A DNA stretch of 64,000 bases from Persicimonas caeni (GCF_006517175.1 NZ_CP041186.1:310001-374000), one strand, 5' to 3'. Positions 8,622 to 17,730 are shown, counted from the first letter of the stretch. Translations and numbers: made by a program. The notes: generated by a model from the sequence alone, not told the origin.

Positions 8622-9887
8622 ATGAGCAACGTCGTACGCGCAGCACACGCAGCTTATATCCTCGAGGGCAACGAGGAGGAATGGCTCGAGAATCTGACTG
8701 GCGTCATGGCCCCCCTATTGGACCGGGGCCGTGGCTTTGTGGGATTTCGCTGGAGGAACATGCCTTCGGGCGGAGTACGCGCAGACAATTTCGCGCTGGT
8801 CGGCGGGCGCCCCGGGGACCACGAGATGCTGCACAGCCTGCACGCCAATCTCGACCGCACGCGCGCCTCGCTGGCTTATCGAGCGCCTTACACGTTTCGG
8901 TCGCTCTCCGAAATCGCCACGGAGCACCCAACTCTCGTCGAACTCGGCGAAGACCGAGACATGCAGCAGATCGCCCATGCGCGCGAGTTGCTCGACTTCG
9001 AGATGCTGCGCGTCGACGACGCCGATGGACAGGGCTGGATGTTTTCGGTGCTGCGCAAGGACTTCTGCACGATTCCCGCGCGCCGCCGTGATGTTTGGGA
9101 GCGGGTCGGCGCGCACATCGCAGCGGGCGCACGGCTTCGGATGAAGCTGTCGAAGCCCGATCTCGACGGGGCGGCGGCGGTATACGACGGCGCGGCGAAG
9201 ACGTTGAATATCAACGAGCCGAGCCTGCAGCGAAAAGACCGCCGGCATCGGCTCATGGAGCTCATCGAGGCGCGTCAGCACGCTGAAGACATTGCAGGCA
9301 ACTCGCCCCTCGAGGCGCTGGATCTGTGGGGAGGTCTCGTCGATGGCCAATGGTCGCTGCTCGACGTCGTCGACTCGGACGGGCGCACCTACACGGTGCT
9401 GCGCGAAAATCCGTTGAGGGTACGCAGCAGCGTCTCGCTGACCGAGCGGGAGCGCCAGGTCGCCTGGCTCGTCGGCCGCGGCCACCACGTCAAATTGGTC
9501 GCCTACGAGCTGGGGCTGTCGGCGTCGACCATTCGATCGCAGCTTCGCTCGGCGCTGCGCAAACTCAACCTCGACGACCGCAGTTCCCTCTGCCGACTGG
9601 TCGCCAACATCACGGCGCCGGACACGGTGACCTCGCTCGACGGGCTCGGCGTGCTCGCCCTCGCCGAGGCGCCGGTGCATATCCCCGAGTCACTCACCGA
9701 CGCCGAGCGCGAGGTGGCCCGCCTCCTGTACGAGGGGCTCTCCAACCGCGAGATCGCCGAGCACCGCGGCACGGCTACGCGCACCGTGGCCAACCAACTC
9801 GCCTCCATCTACGCCAAACTCGGGGTCGCCTCGCGAGACGACCTTGTTCAACACCTCGCCGGCGGCCCGGCGCACGAGCCGGCGTAG
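8622..9887 (+). CDS. Transcriptional regulator with two LuxR-type HTH domains (paralog 1)
   Basis: 421 residues. The N-terminal two thirds, about residues 1-265, is an unrecognised sensor-like region. Two LuxR/GerE-type DNA-binding domains follow: residues about 270-330 (LTERERQVAWLVGRG ... SASTIRSQLRSALRKL) and about 355-415 (LTDAEREVARLLYEGLSNRE ... RTVANQLASIYAKLGV). Both keep the opening L-T-x-x-E-R/A-E-x-x-V/E-A signature. No receiver domain or ATPase is visible. A paralog of identical length follows at 10009 on the same strand. The ribosome binding site is weak. The ligand or signal is unknown. Confidence 0.9.
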   Translation: MSNVVRAAHAAYILEGNEEEWLENLTGVMAPLLDRGRGFVGFRWRNMPSGGVRADNFALVGGRPGDHEMLHSLHANLDRTRASLAYRAPYTFRSLSEIATEHPTLVELGEDRDMQQIAHARELLDFEMLRVDDADGQGWMFSVLRKDFCTIPARRRDVWERVGAHIAAGARLRMKLSKPDLDGAAAVYDGAAKTLNINEPSLQRKDRRHRLMELIEARQHAEDIAGNSPLEALDLWGGLVDGQWSLLDVVDSDGRTYTVLRENPLRVRSSVSLTERERQVAWLVGRGHHVKLVAYELGLSASTIRSQLRSALRKLNLDDRSSLCRLVANITAPDTVTSLDGLGVLALAEAPVHIPESLTDAEREVARLLYEGLSNREIAEHRGTATRTVANQLASIYAKLGVASRDDLVQHLAGGPAHEPA

Positions 9888-9938
9888 GCCCTCATCTCCG
9901 GTGTTGGTGATGCTTGAGTCTCCCGCCCTCCCCTGTTA

Positions 9939-9977
9939 ACTTCGCGGAACATTATCAAAATAATGTTAATGCGAAGT
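9939..9977. promoter_or_regulatory. 39-bp AT-rich interrupted palindrome upstream of second LuxR-type gene
   Basis: The arms ACTTCGC + AACATTAT and ATAATGTT + GCGAAGT pair perfectly, with a two-base versus three-base bulge and a CAAA centre. The element lies 31 bases upstream of the start at 10009 and is far more AT-rich than its surroundings. It has no T run, so an operator or promoter-overlapping site is more likely than a terminator. Confidence 0.6.
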
Positions 9978-10008
9978 CAAAGTTATAGCAGGTAGAGGAA
10001 ATTCGAAG

Positions 10009-11274
10009 ATGAGCAACGCAGTCACCGCGGCTCACACGGCGTACATGCTCGACGGGAACGACGGGGAGTGGCTGGAGCGGCTGACGGAGTTGATGGGGCC
10101 CATGTTGAGCCGTGGGCGAGGTCTTCTGGGGTATCGCTGGCGCCGTTCTGCCGACGGCGGAGTGCGTGTCGGCGAGTTGTATGTGGCCGGAGGCAAGCCC
10201 GGTGATGAAGAGATGCTGCGCGAGCTCATCGCGAACCTCGATACCACCCGTGCCTCGCTCGCCTACGGCGCTCCGTATAGCTTCCGTTCCTTGTCGGAAA
10301 TTGCGCAGGAACACCCAACTCTGAGCGACCTGACTGACGACCGCGACATGCAGCGTATCGCTCACGATCGTGAGGTGGTCGACTTCGAAATGCTGCGGGT
10401 CGACGAATCGGATGGACGCGGCTGGATGTTTACGGTGTTGCGCACCGAGGTGGGCGGGATTGTCGCGCCGCGGCGTGCACTTTGGGACCGCGTACGCGCC
10501 CATATCGCCGCCGGTGCCAGGCTTCGGATGCGTCTGGCCAAGCCGGATCTCGACGGCGCCGGGGCCGTGTACGACCCGACGTCGGGAAGGCTCGACGTCA
10601 ACTCCAGCGAGATGAGGACCAAAGCACGTCGCCGCCGGCTGTTGGAGCTCATCGAAGCCAGGCGGCACGCCGAAGAGCTTGCCGAGAAGAACCCGTTAGA
10701 AGCAATGGATCTGTGGCAGGGGTTGGTCGATGGGCGCTGGTCGCTGCTCGACGTAGTCGACACCGATGGACGTGCGTTCACGGTGCTCAAGGAGAACCCG
10801 CTGCAGGTGCGAAGCCGCGCCGCGTTGAGCGAGCGCGAACGCCAGGTCGCTTTTCTGGTCGGTCGCGGCCATCACGTCAAACTAGTCGCCTACGAACTGG
10901 GCCTGACGGCATCGACGGTGCGCTCGCAGCTGCGCTCGGCGCTTCGCAAACTCAACCTCGAGGACCGCAGCGCACTGTGTCGTCTCGTCGCAGATATGTC
11001 CCAGGCCGGCGCGGCGACTCGTGTCGAAGATGTTGGCGTATTGGCCCTCGCCAAAGCACCTTTGAAGATCCCCGAGTCGCTGACCGACGCCGAGCGCGAG
11101 GTCGCTCAATTGGTCTACAAAGGGCTAACCAACGGTGACATCGCCCGGACACGAAGCACAACTACCCACACTGTGGCAAACCAGCTCGCCACGATTTACC
11201 GCAAACTCGATATCAGCTCGCGCGACGAGTTGATGCAGTGTTTGGCAGGCAGCGGCGAGTCATTCATGAGTTGA
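10009..11274 (+). CDS. Transcriptional regulator with two LuxR-type HTH domains (paralog 2)
   Basis: 421 residues, the same length and layout as the gene at 8622, and clearly similar along the whole sequence (shared blocks include RASLAYRAPY/RASLAYGAPY, FRSLSEIA and GRGHHVKLVAYELGL). Tandem LuxR/GerE HTH domains occupy about residues 270-330 and 355-415. The second HTH has diverged (LTNGDIARTRSTTTHTVANQL), which may change its target. A tandem duplication is the simplest origin. The 3' end overlaps the convergent hydroxylase gene by 11 bases. An interrupted palindrome lies directly upstream. Confidence 0.9.
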   Translation: MSNAVTAAHTAYMLDGNDGEWLERLTELMGPMLSRGRGLLGYRWRRSADGGVRVGELYVAGGKPGDEEMLRELIANLDTTRASLAYGAPYSFRSLSEIAQEHPTLSDLTDDRDMQRIAHDREVVDFEMLRVDESDGRGWMFTVLRTEVGGIVAPRRALWDRVRAHIAAGARLRMRLAKPDLDGAGAVYDPTSGRLDVNSSEMRTKARRRRLLELIEARRHAEELAEKNPLEAMDLWQGLVDGRWSLLDVVDTDGRAFTVLKENPLQVRSRAALSERERQVAFLVGRGHHVKLVAYELGLTASTVRSQLRSALRKLNLEDRSALCRLVADMSQAGAATRVEDVGVLALAKAPLKIPESLTDAEREVAQLVYKGLTNGDIARTRSTTTHTVANQLATIYRKLDISSRDELMQCLAGSGESFMS

Positions 11275-12511
11275 GAGCGCCGGTCGCTCTCGCCTCGGGG
11301 TGGGCACGCGGAAGTCGGTTGAGCCATACGAGCATGACGCCGAAGAGCCCCGCCGCGGCTGCGGAGGCAGGCATCGTCCACGGTGTCGACCAGGTCAGCC
11401 AAGCGATGATGGGCACGCCCAGCACGAGGCGGGTGGCCTCGAGCGCGAAGGCCCACCGCTTGAGTTCGAGCAACCCGCCGACGCTCGTCACGGCCACCAG
11501 CAACAAGACGCCCAGCGCGGCGGTCTTCGGCCAGGCCAACTGCCCTTCGAACATCAGAAAGGCGGAGGTTCCGGCGGCGATGAGCACGAAATTCGCCCCC
11601 ACATACCAATCGATGATTCGCGGCAGCGTTGTCTCGTACTTGGGCCGAGCGCCTGCCTTTACATCGGGCACCTCGACCGAGCCGCCGAGGTCCTCGGGGC
11701 GCCACTCGGGCGGGCCGAAGACGAGCTTGAGCTTGTCGCGAAGACGGCGCGCACCGCGCACCAGGTGGAACATCTCGACCCATTTGACCACGTTGACCCA
11801 CAACGGGTTCCAGCTGGCCACCGGCTTGACGGTGCCGTAGACGACCGCGTCCTCCTCGGGCTCGAAGGTGCCGAAGAGCCGGTCCCAGATGATGAAGATG
11901 CCTGCGTAGTTCTTGTCGATGTACTGCGGGTTGACCCCGTGGTGGGCGCGGTGGTGTGAGGGCGTGTTGAGCACCCACTCGAGCGGGCCGAGGCGGCCGA
12001 CCGACTCGGTGTGAATCCAGAATTGATACAGCGTGTTGGCTGTCGTCGAGGTCAGATACATCACCGGAGGAAAGCCGAGCAACGCCAGCGGGATGTAGAA
12101 CACCCAGGAGACCAGCGGGATGTACCAGCTTTGGCGAAGCGCGACGGCCAGATTGTAGTCCTCGCTCTGATGGTGGACGGCGTGGCCCGCCCAGATGAGG
12201 TTCATGCGGTGCCCGGCGCGGTGAAACCAGTAGTAGCAAAAGTCGACCCCCACGATGACGCCGACCCAGCCGAGCACCGACGAAGTGCTCACCTCCCAGA
12301 AGCGCCCGTACTCCCAGACGAGCGCATACGCCCCCAGCCCCAACAACTTGGCAGCCGCACCGGTCACGAGGCTGCCCACCCCGCAGCTCAAGTCGGTGAT
12401 GGCGTCGTGGAAGCGATAGCTGTCCTTCCCTTGAAGGCGAGTCGCCACAAGGTCGATGCCGATGAGCACGAAAAAGACCGGCATCGACAAAGCGATGAGT
12501 ATGGCATCCAT
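11264..12511 (-). CDS. Sterol desaturase / fatty acid hydroxylase family membrane protein, AGMO-like
   Basis: 415-residue polytopic membrane protein. It has the three His clusters of the fatty acid hydroxylase superfamily: HRAGH (about residue 96), HAVHH (about 109) and HRAHH (about 192), which bind a di-iron centre. The opening part (RFHDAITDLSCGVGS), the block HHQSEDYNLAVALRQS and the segment YIDKNYAGIFIIWDRLFGTF are typical of the alkylglycerol monooxygenase branch. The extra C-terminal membrane segments, which make it longer than ordinary sterol desaturases of about 280 residues, fit that too. The likely reaction is hydroxylation or ether-lipid cleavage in the inner membrane; the substrate is unproven. 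The start has GAGG nine bases upstream. Confidence 0.88.
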   Translation of the reverse strand: MDAILIALSMPVFFVLIGIDLVATRLQGKDSYRFHDAITDLSCGVGSLVTGAAAKLLGLGAYALVWEYGRFWEVSTSSVLGWVGVIVGVDFCYYWFHRAGHRMNLIWAGHAVHHQSEDYNLAVALRQSWYIPLVSWVFYIPLALLGFPPVMYLTSTTANTLYQFWIHTESVGRLGPLEWVLNTPSHHRAHHGVNPQYIDKNYAGIFIIWDRLFGTFEPEEDAVVYGTVKPVASWNPLWVNVVKWVEMFHLVRGARRLRDKLKLVFGPPEWRPEDLGGSVEVPDVKAGARPKYETTLPRIIDWYVGANFVLIAAGTSAFLMFEGQLAWPKTAALGVLLLVAVTSVGGLLELKRWAFALEATRLVLGVPIIAWLTWSTPWTMPASAAAAGLFGVMLVWLNRLPRAHPEARATGALNS

Positions 12512-12850
12512 GGTTGCCTCGGTTGGTGATTGGCGCGTCAGTTCACCACTCTACCAGATAAACCCGATTGGCGACGAGTCCACCACCGGCCGCAGGTGTC
12601 AGACACCATGTCACCCAGCATTTATGGGCATCACAGGGCGTCCTAAGGAAGATTCAGCGCGATTCCTCTATCGTAATGGGGTCACTTTCGGTCGCCGCGC
12701 GATACACCCACGCACATTTCCGCACAACAACGGCCCATTTCCAGGTAGAAGAGCAGCGACAGTGAGGCCGAAGACGCACTTCGGCAGACTCGCAGCGCGG
12801 AAAGCTCGAGTAGTCGGGGGGCAATGGCTTGGACAGCGAATTGGGGGGCC
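12512..12850. other. Intergenic region, 339 bp, with one REP palindrome
   Basis: No gene is credible here. The region contains a GGTGTCAGACACC palindrome at 12595 and otherwise unremarkable sequence between the hydroxylase start and the RAYT stop codon. Confidence 0.6.
12595..12607. repeat. REP-like palindrome GGTGTCAGACACC
   Basis: Perfect 13-bp palindrome around a single central base. It lies about 245 bases past the stop codon of the RAYT gene and belongs to a family found at 13977, 14037, 18665, 18699, 39277, 39431, 39551 and 39618. Confidence 0.8.
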
Positions 12851-13813
12851 TCAGTTGAGGTGAGACGGTGGCTCGCGGCGGATATCGCAGCTGCCGCCCA
12901 CGCAGAACTGGCGGCCCGGCGGAATGGTGCCGTCGGGAAATTCGACCTCCGACTTGCCCTCGCGCCACTTTCCGACCGCCGTCCGGTATCGGTCGACGAG
13001 AAGGCGTCGGTCTTCGCGGTACTCCTGGCGCTGCTTGAAATCGCCGCCGTGGCACAGCGGGCGCGGCGCCTTTTTCGACTTCCTGGGAGAATCGCTCCAC
13101 TTCACGCTGAGCACCTTCTTTGGCCCAGGGCACGGCACGGTGCGCAGTTTGGCGAGTTCGCCAGCGTGTGTGTGACACTCGTCGACGATCTTTTGGTGGT
13201 AGGCGTCGTCGTCGAGGTTCTGCCACTGCGGCAGCTTGGCCATTTCGAGGGCGTACCGCTCGGTGGCCATCTCGATGAGCTCGGCTTCGGTCTTGTCTTT
13301 GTTCTTCCGTTTGCGCTTCTCCGCCCAGTACGTCTTGCGGTTGACCACCTCGCCGACCATTGGCTCGCCAGACTTGTGGATATCCCACGAGCACAGCCCC
13401 GGCCACTGCTTCGGGTGGTGCACGAGGTTCGATTCACTTGGGTTGCACACGATGTAGCGTAGACGCTGGAGCATCGCCTCGTCGGTCAGGACCTTGGTTG
13501 CGGTGTAGCGACGCTCCCAGAAGGTGCCGGTGCGGTTGCGTAACTTGTTGATCTTTCTGGCCAGCTGGCTCTGGAAGTCGCGCATGAACAGATGCATCTG
13601 CAGCGAGCGACAGCGCGCCAGGATGTGGAAGTGGTTGGACATGAAGCAAAAGGCGAAGATTTCGACCCCGTACATCCAGGCGTATTTGGACAGCAGCCCC
13701 AGGATGATGGCGTTGACCTGCTCTTCGGGCAAAAGCGCATAGATCTGGTGCAGCGTGCGGTTGCCGAGTTCGTAAATGGCGTCTTTTTCTTGGTTACGCA
13801 GCGGGTGTCCCAT
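12851..13813 (-). CDS. REP-associated tyrosine transposase (RAYT, Y1/HUH family)
   Basis: 320 residues from ATG 13813, chosen because GGAG lies eight bases upstream. The N-terminal 140 residues match the Y1 transposase fold: the HUH motif is H61-F-H63 within MSNHFHILAR, GTFWERRYTA follows near residue 97, and the catalytic tyrosine is probably Y120 in LRYIVCNPSES. The C-terminal 180 residues are Lys/Arg-rich and family-specific. RAYTs are single-copy, IS200/IS605-related enzymes thought to spread short palindromes (REPs). Palindromes of the GGTGYCTGACACC family flank this gene on both sides (12595; 13977 and 14037), the classic REPtron layout. No catalytic residue appears missing. Confidence 0.92.
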   Translation of the reverse strand: MGHPLRNQEKDAIYELGNRTLHQIYALLPEEQVNAIILGLLSKYAWMYGVEIFAFCFMSNHFHILARCRSLQMHLFMRDFQSQLARKINKLRNRTGTFWERRYTATKVLTDEAMLQRLRYIVCNPSESNLVHHPKQWPGLCSWDIHKSGEPMVGEVVNRKTYWAEKRKRKNKDKTEAELIEMATERYALEMAKLPQWQNLDDDAYHQKIVDECHTHAGELAKLRTVPCPGPKKVLSVKWSDSPRKSKKAPRPLCHGGDFKQRQEYREDRRLLVDRYRTAVGKWREGKSEVEFPDGTIPPGRQFCVGGSCDIRREPPSHLN

Positions 13814-13976
13814 GTGCCGTGCTCCGTGAGTGGATGAAGGTTCATCTACAGCCCTCATTACGGTTTTCGGCAAAAGGGGGCGATTCGTTGCGTGATTGGG
13901 CGAAATTTCTTGGGAAGACCCGAGAGGCGATCGCGCACAAGATCGTGCTCCCAGGCGCATGAAACCTCACCCACAC

Positions 13977-13989
13977 GGTGTCTGACACC
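13977..13989. repeat. REP-like palindrome GGTGTCTGACACC
   Basis: Perfect palindrome around one base, preceded by CACAC. It lies 164 bases upstream of the RAYT start codon and 145 bases upstream of the kinase start. Confidence 0.85.
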
Positions 13990-14036
13990 GTCTCGAGGGT
14001 GGGGCGAGTTCGGGGTGGATTTTCTGTTTCGAACAC

Positions 14037-14049
14037 GGTGCCTGATACC
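14037..14049. repeat. REP-like palindrome, degenerate copy GGTGCCTGATACC
   Basis: Preceded by GAACAC as in the 18699 copy. Same family as 13977, with two substitutions relative to the perfect palindrome. Confidence 0.75.
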
Positions 14050-14133
14050 GGTGCGTGTGCCGGTGCGTTTGCCGGAATTGCGGGCAGGTTCAAAATTGAC
14101 AATGCGTGGGCGATTTCGGACATTAACGGAGTC

Positions 14134-17100
14134 ATGTCTGCTTCTCCCCCTGACATCGTGTTTTCCATCGGTCCGTTCAACCTCTATGAGCGAATCGGTC
14201 GCGGCGGCATGGGGGAAGTGTGGCGCGCGGTGCACCGGTCCAGCGGCACACCGGCCGCGCTCAAGGTTGTGACCGCTGAATACGCCCGCGACGAGGCCTT
14301 TCGCGAGAGCTTCCACCGCGAGGTCCGCGCGATGGCCCGCCTCGACCACCCCTCCATCGTTCGCGTCTTCGACTACGGGCGCATCGACGCGCACTCCGCC
14401 GGCGCTTGCGACGGCGCGCTTGTCCAAGGAAGTCCCTACGTCGCCATCGAATTGGCCCCGGATGGCTCGCTCGCCGACATCATGCAGCGGGGCTACGCTT
14501 GGAGCGATGTGCGCCAGATCTTGTTGTCGGTGCTCGACGCGCTCGCCCACTCCCATGCCCGCGGCCTGCTCCACCGCGACATCAAACCCGACAACGTCCT
14601 CGCGGCGCGCCACGGCGGCGAACGTCACTGGAAGCTGACCGACTTCGGCATTGCCCAATCGATCGATGCCATCGACGTCGACCAGCCCGACGCCCTGGTC
14701 GGCACGCCCGTCTACATGGCCCCCGAGCAGTTCTCGGGCACCTGGCGCGACTTCGGTCCGGCCACCGACCTGTATGCGCTAGGCTGCATGGCCTACCAAC
14801 TCGTCTGCGGCCACCTCCCCTTCGACGCATCCACGCCGCTGAAGGTCGCCTTCATGCACCTGAACGACCCCCCCGCGCCCCTCGATCCCCGGTTCGAGGT
14901 TCCCACGGGGCTCGACGACTGGATCGGAAGGCTCCTGCAAAAGGACCCCTCGGCTCGATTTGAAAAGGCCGCCGATGCTGCACGCGCGCTGGCCGAATTG
15001 AGCGGGGGCTCGAGCGACACCCTCAAGACCATCGCCACGCAGGCAGCGCCCACCGTAGTCGCCCCCGGTATCCCCACACTGCCGACCCCACCGCCGATGA
15101 CAGGCTCGGGGCCCACGCGCATCTCGAACCCGGAGCTTCAGGAGCTATTAGCCGACGCCGACCGCCACGCCCACCGGGCCAACCAGGTGCCACCGGGGTC
15201 GAGCCACCCCTACGAGCCCGACTGCGTCCCCCTCAATTGGCGGCCCAGTTCGACCCCGCAGCCCCATTCTCTCGTCGGCGTCAGCCCACGCCTGTACGGG
15301 CTTCGCGCCATCCCGGTGGTCGGCCGTGAACCGCAACGCGACCAACTCTGGGAGGCGTTGCGCAGCGTAGCGAAAGAGCGACGCCCGCGCCTCGTAGTCC
15401 TCGACGGCCCCAGCGGCTGCGGCAAGTCGTGCTTGGCCCAATGGCTCTGCGAGCGCGCCGATGAGGTGGGCGCCGCGAACACCCTGCGCGCTACCCACAG
15501 CCCAGAATGGAGCCCCAATGACGGCCTGCGTGGAATGGTGACGCGCTGGGCGAATTCGAGCGGTCTTTCGGACGAAGAGACCCGTTCTCGACTCACCAAG
15601 CTCTTGGACGTGGCCGACGACGAGCATTACCGCTGGCTCGTCGACGACTTGACCGGCCTGGTGTGCGGTGCAGATGCCGAGACGGTCAACCTGGCCGACC
15701 AGATTCAAGCAGTCTTCGAGGTGTTGCGACGCCTCGCCAGCCCTCGCCCGCTGGTTGTCTGGCTCGATGATCTGCAGTGGGCGGAGTCCTCCATGCGCCT
15801 ACTCGAACACATTGGCGCCCACGCAGACACCCAGATGCCCGTTCTCTTCTGCGCGACGGTTCAATCCGAGGCCCTCGCCGAGCGCGACGTCATGGCCGAC
15901 CGACTCGCGGCGCAACTCGAGGCTTCGCACGCGCAGCTTATCGAACTCGAGGCGCTGAGCTCCTCGGAGAACCGCGCGCTGATCGACGAGTTGCTCCAGC
16001 TCGACGAAGCCCTCGCCCAACGCGTGGCACGCCGCGTGGCCGGCAACCCGCTCTTCGCGGTGCAACTGGTCGGGGATTGGGTCGAGCGCGGCTGGCTCGT
16101 CGCCGACCAGCGCGGGTTTCGACTTCGCGAGGGAGTGCACGCCGAGCTTCCCGACGATTTGCACACCGTGTGGGTCGAGCGTATCGAGCGCGTGCTCGCA
16201 GGTCGCCCCTCCGACGACACCACCGCGCTGTGGCTGGCCGCCCTGCTCGGCCGCGACGTCGACGCCCAAGAATGGGGGAAAGCCTGCTGGCGCGCCGGCG
16301 TGCCTGCTCGCGCGACCCTCTTCGAGCGCCTCGTCGAGCTCAAGCTCGCCGAACGCCTCGACTCGGGCTGGCGCTTCGTCCACGGCATGCTCCGCGAAAG
16401 CCTGCTCCGCCAAGCCCGCGCTGCCGACGGCTGGGCGAAGCTCAATCGCCAAACTGCCGCGGCACTCGAAACCCTCGCCGACCAGGCCAACCGCCCCGAC
16501 CTGGCTCCACGCATCGGCCGCCTGCTGCTTCGGGGCGGCGACACCGAACGCGCCATCTCTTTCTTGAGCGCCGGAGCCAAGTTCTTGCTCTCCCGCGATG
16601 ACTTCGTGGCCGCTGAGGAGCTGGTCGACCTCCTATTCAGCGCGTGCGACGACGTCGGTGATGCGGCGCTCGCCGCGCGCCTCGAAGGAGAGTTGGTACG
16701 CGGGAAGCTCCTCTCGGCCACCCGACGCATCGAGCAAGCGGTGGCGCTCTCGGAGCGAGTGTACGCTCTGGCCATCCAACAAGGTTGGAAGCGGATTGCC
16801 GCCGACGCCCTCGCGCTTCGCTGCAAAATCGAGCAAGTCGCCGGCCGTCTGCGCGGCGCGGCGTTGTACGCACGTCGCGCCCTCGATATCTACAAAGACA
16901 TCGGCGACCGCGAAGGCGAGGTCCGCGCTCTGCTTCGCCTCGGTGACAATGGCTCCTATGTCGGCGAACACGAAGAGGCCGTCGAGTACTACCGGGCGGC
17001 GCTGCAACTGGCCGACGAACTCGGACTCGTGCAGCTCCAAGCGTGGTGCCGGTGGGGCATTGGGTACTGCCTGCAACAGACGATGCGCCTGGACGAGGCG

Positions 17101-17673
17101 CGCGAGCATCTCGAAGTTGCCCGTGAACTCTTCGAAGCCGCCGGTCAGCCTCGCAACGAGATGAGCGTGGTGGCCGGACTCTCCGATCTGGACCGACACA
17201 CAGGTCACTACGCCCGCGCCAAGGAGCGTGCGCTGCGCGTCTACCGATTCATGGAGGCCCGAGGTGGCTCGCTGATGATCCCCTCGCTCAATGTCGCGAT
17301 GATCTACTTTTACGAAGGGGATGTCGCCCACGCCATCGAGTGGACGAGGCGCGCCGAAGACCTCGCCCCATCGATGGACCGAGGCTGGACGATGCTCCAT
17401 CTGCTCCGGCTCGCGATTGCGACCTACCAGGGCGACATAAACCCGTGGGAGACGCGCTTCGCGATGTTGACCGCCACGCTCGAAGAGTCCGGCTTTGTCG
17501 ACATCGACCTGCCCCTGATGCTCGAGCGCGTCGCCCAGGAGGCCGTCAGACATCATCATGGAGCGCACGCGGCTCAGGCGCTGACCTTGGCGGCCGACCT
17601 TTGGGAGCAGACGCATATCCTCGAACGCGCCCACCAAGCCCGCCAACGCGCTGCCTCGCTGGCGCCTGCCTGA
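14134..17673 (+). CDS. Ser/Thr protein kinase with ATPase and TPR modules (PknK-like)
   Basis: 1179 residues from ATG 14134, next to GGAG; this start puts the kinase domain at the N terminus. Kinase (about 10-280): glycine loop IGRGGMGEVW, Lys44, catalytic HRDIKPDN at 147-154 and DFG at 170-172, all intact. Next is an AAA/STAND-type ATPase with Walker A GPSGCGKS at 425-432 and a Walker B-like LVVWLDDLQW further on. A winged-helix-like segment (AALLGRDVDAQEW ... GWRFVHGMLRESLL) leads into a long TPR array to the C terminus. Such proteins couple signal-dependent oligomerisation to phosphorylation. The winged-helix plus TPR part resembles the kinase-less genes at 59576 and 61041. Confidence 0.93.
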   Translation: MSASPPDIVFSIGPFNLYERIGRGGMGEVWRAVHRSSGTPAALKVVTAEYARDEAFRESFHREVRAMARLDHPSIVRVFDYGRIDAHSAGACDGALVQGSPYVAIELAPDGSLADIMQRGYAWSDVRQILLSVLDALAHSHARGLLHRDIKPDNVLAARHGGERHWKLTDFGIAQSIDAIDVDQPDALVGTPVYMAPEQFSGTWRDFGPATDLYALGCMAYQLVCGHLPFDASTPLKVAFMHLNDPPAPLDPRFEVPTGLDDWIGRLLQKDPSARFEKAADAARALAELSGGSSDTLKTIATQAAPTVVAPGIPTLPTPPPMTGSGPTRISNPELQELLADADRHAHRANQVPPGSSHPYEPDCVPLNWRPSSTPQPHSLVGVSPRLYGLRAIPVVGREPQRDQLWEALRSVAKERRPRLVVLDGPSGCGKSCLAQWLCERADEVGAANTLRATHSPEWSPNDGLRGMVTRWANSSGLSDEETRSRLTKLLDVADDEHYRWLVDDLTGLVCGADAETVNLADQIQAVFEVLRRLASPRPLVVWLDDLQWAESSMRLLEHIGAHADTQMPVLFCATVQSEALAERDVMADRLAAQLEASHAQLIELEALSSSENRALIDELLQLDEALAQRVARRVAGNPLFAVQLVGDWVERGWLVADQRGFRLREGVHAELPDDLHTVWVERIERVLAGRPSDDTTALWLAALLGRDVDAQEWGKACWRAGVPARATLFERLVELKLAERLDSGWRFVHGMLRESLLRQARAADGWAKLNRQTAAALETLADQANRPDLAPRIGRLLLRGGDTERAISFLSAGAKFLLSRDDFVAAEELVDLLFSACDDVGDAALAARLEGELVRGKLLSATRRIEQAVALSERVYALAIQQGWKRIAADALALRCKIEQVAGRLRGAALYARRALDIYKDIGDREGEVRALLRLGDNGSYVGEHEEAVEYYRAALQLADELGLVQLQAWCRWGIGYCLQQTMRLDEAREHLEVARELFEAAGQPRNEMSVVAGLSDLDRHTGHYARAKERALRVYRFMEARGGSLMIPSLNVAMIYFYEGDVAHAIEWTRRAEDLAPSMDRGWTMLHLLRLAIATYQGDINPWETRFAMLTATLEESGFVDIDLPLMLERVAQEAVRHHHGAHAAQALTLAADLWEQTHILERAHQARQRAASLAPA

Positions 17674-17730
17674 GCTTTTTTCACGCTATCTACCAAGAAA
17701 ATACTTGCCGTCGGTCGACCGGTGTACACG

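Larger units (their letters stand above)
13814..14133. other. Divergent intergenic region, 320 bp, between RAYT and kinase genes
   Basis: Contains two REP-like palindromes (13977 and 14037). The reading frame of the kinase gene stays open upstream through both palindromes, but it has no conserved content there. The region therefore appears noncoding. Confidence 0.65.

Noticed and set aside
13978-14133. Upstream extension of the kinase reading frame
   Set aside because: It runs through two REP-like palindromes and contains no conserved sequence; the downstream ATG at 14134 places the kinase glycine loop at the usual distance from the N terminus.
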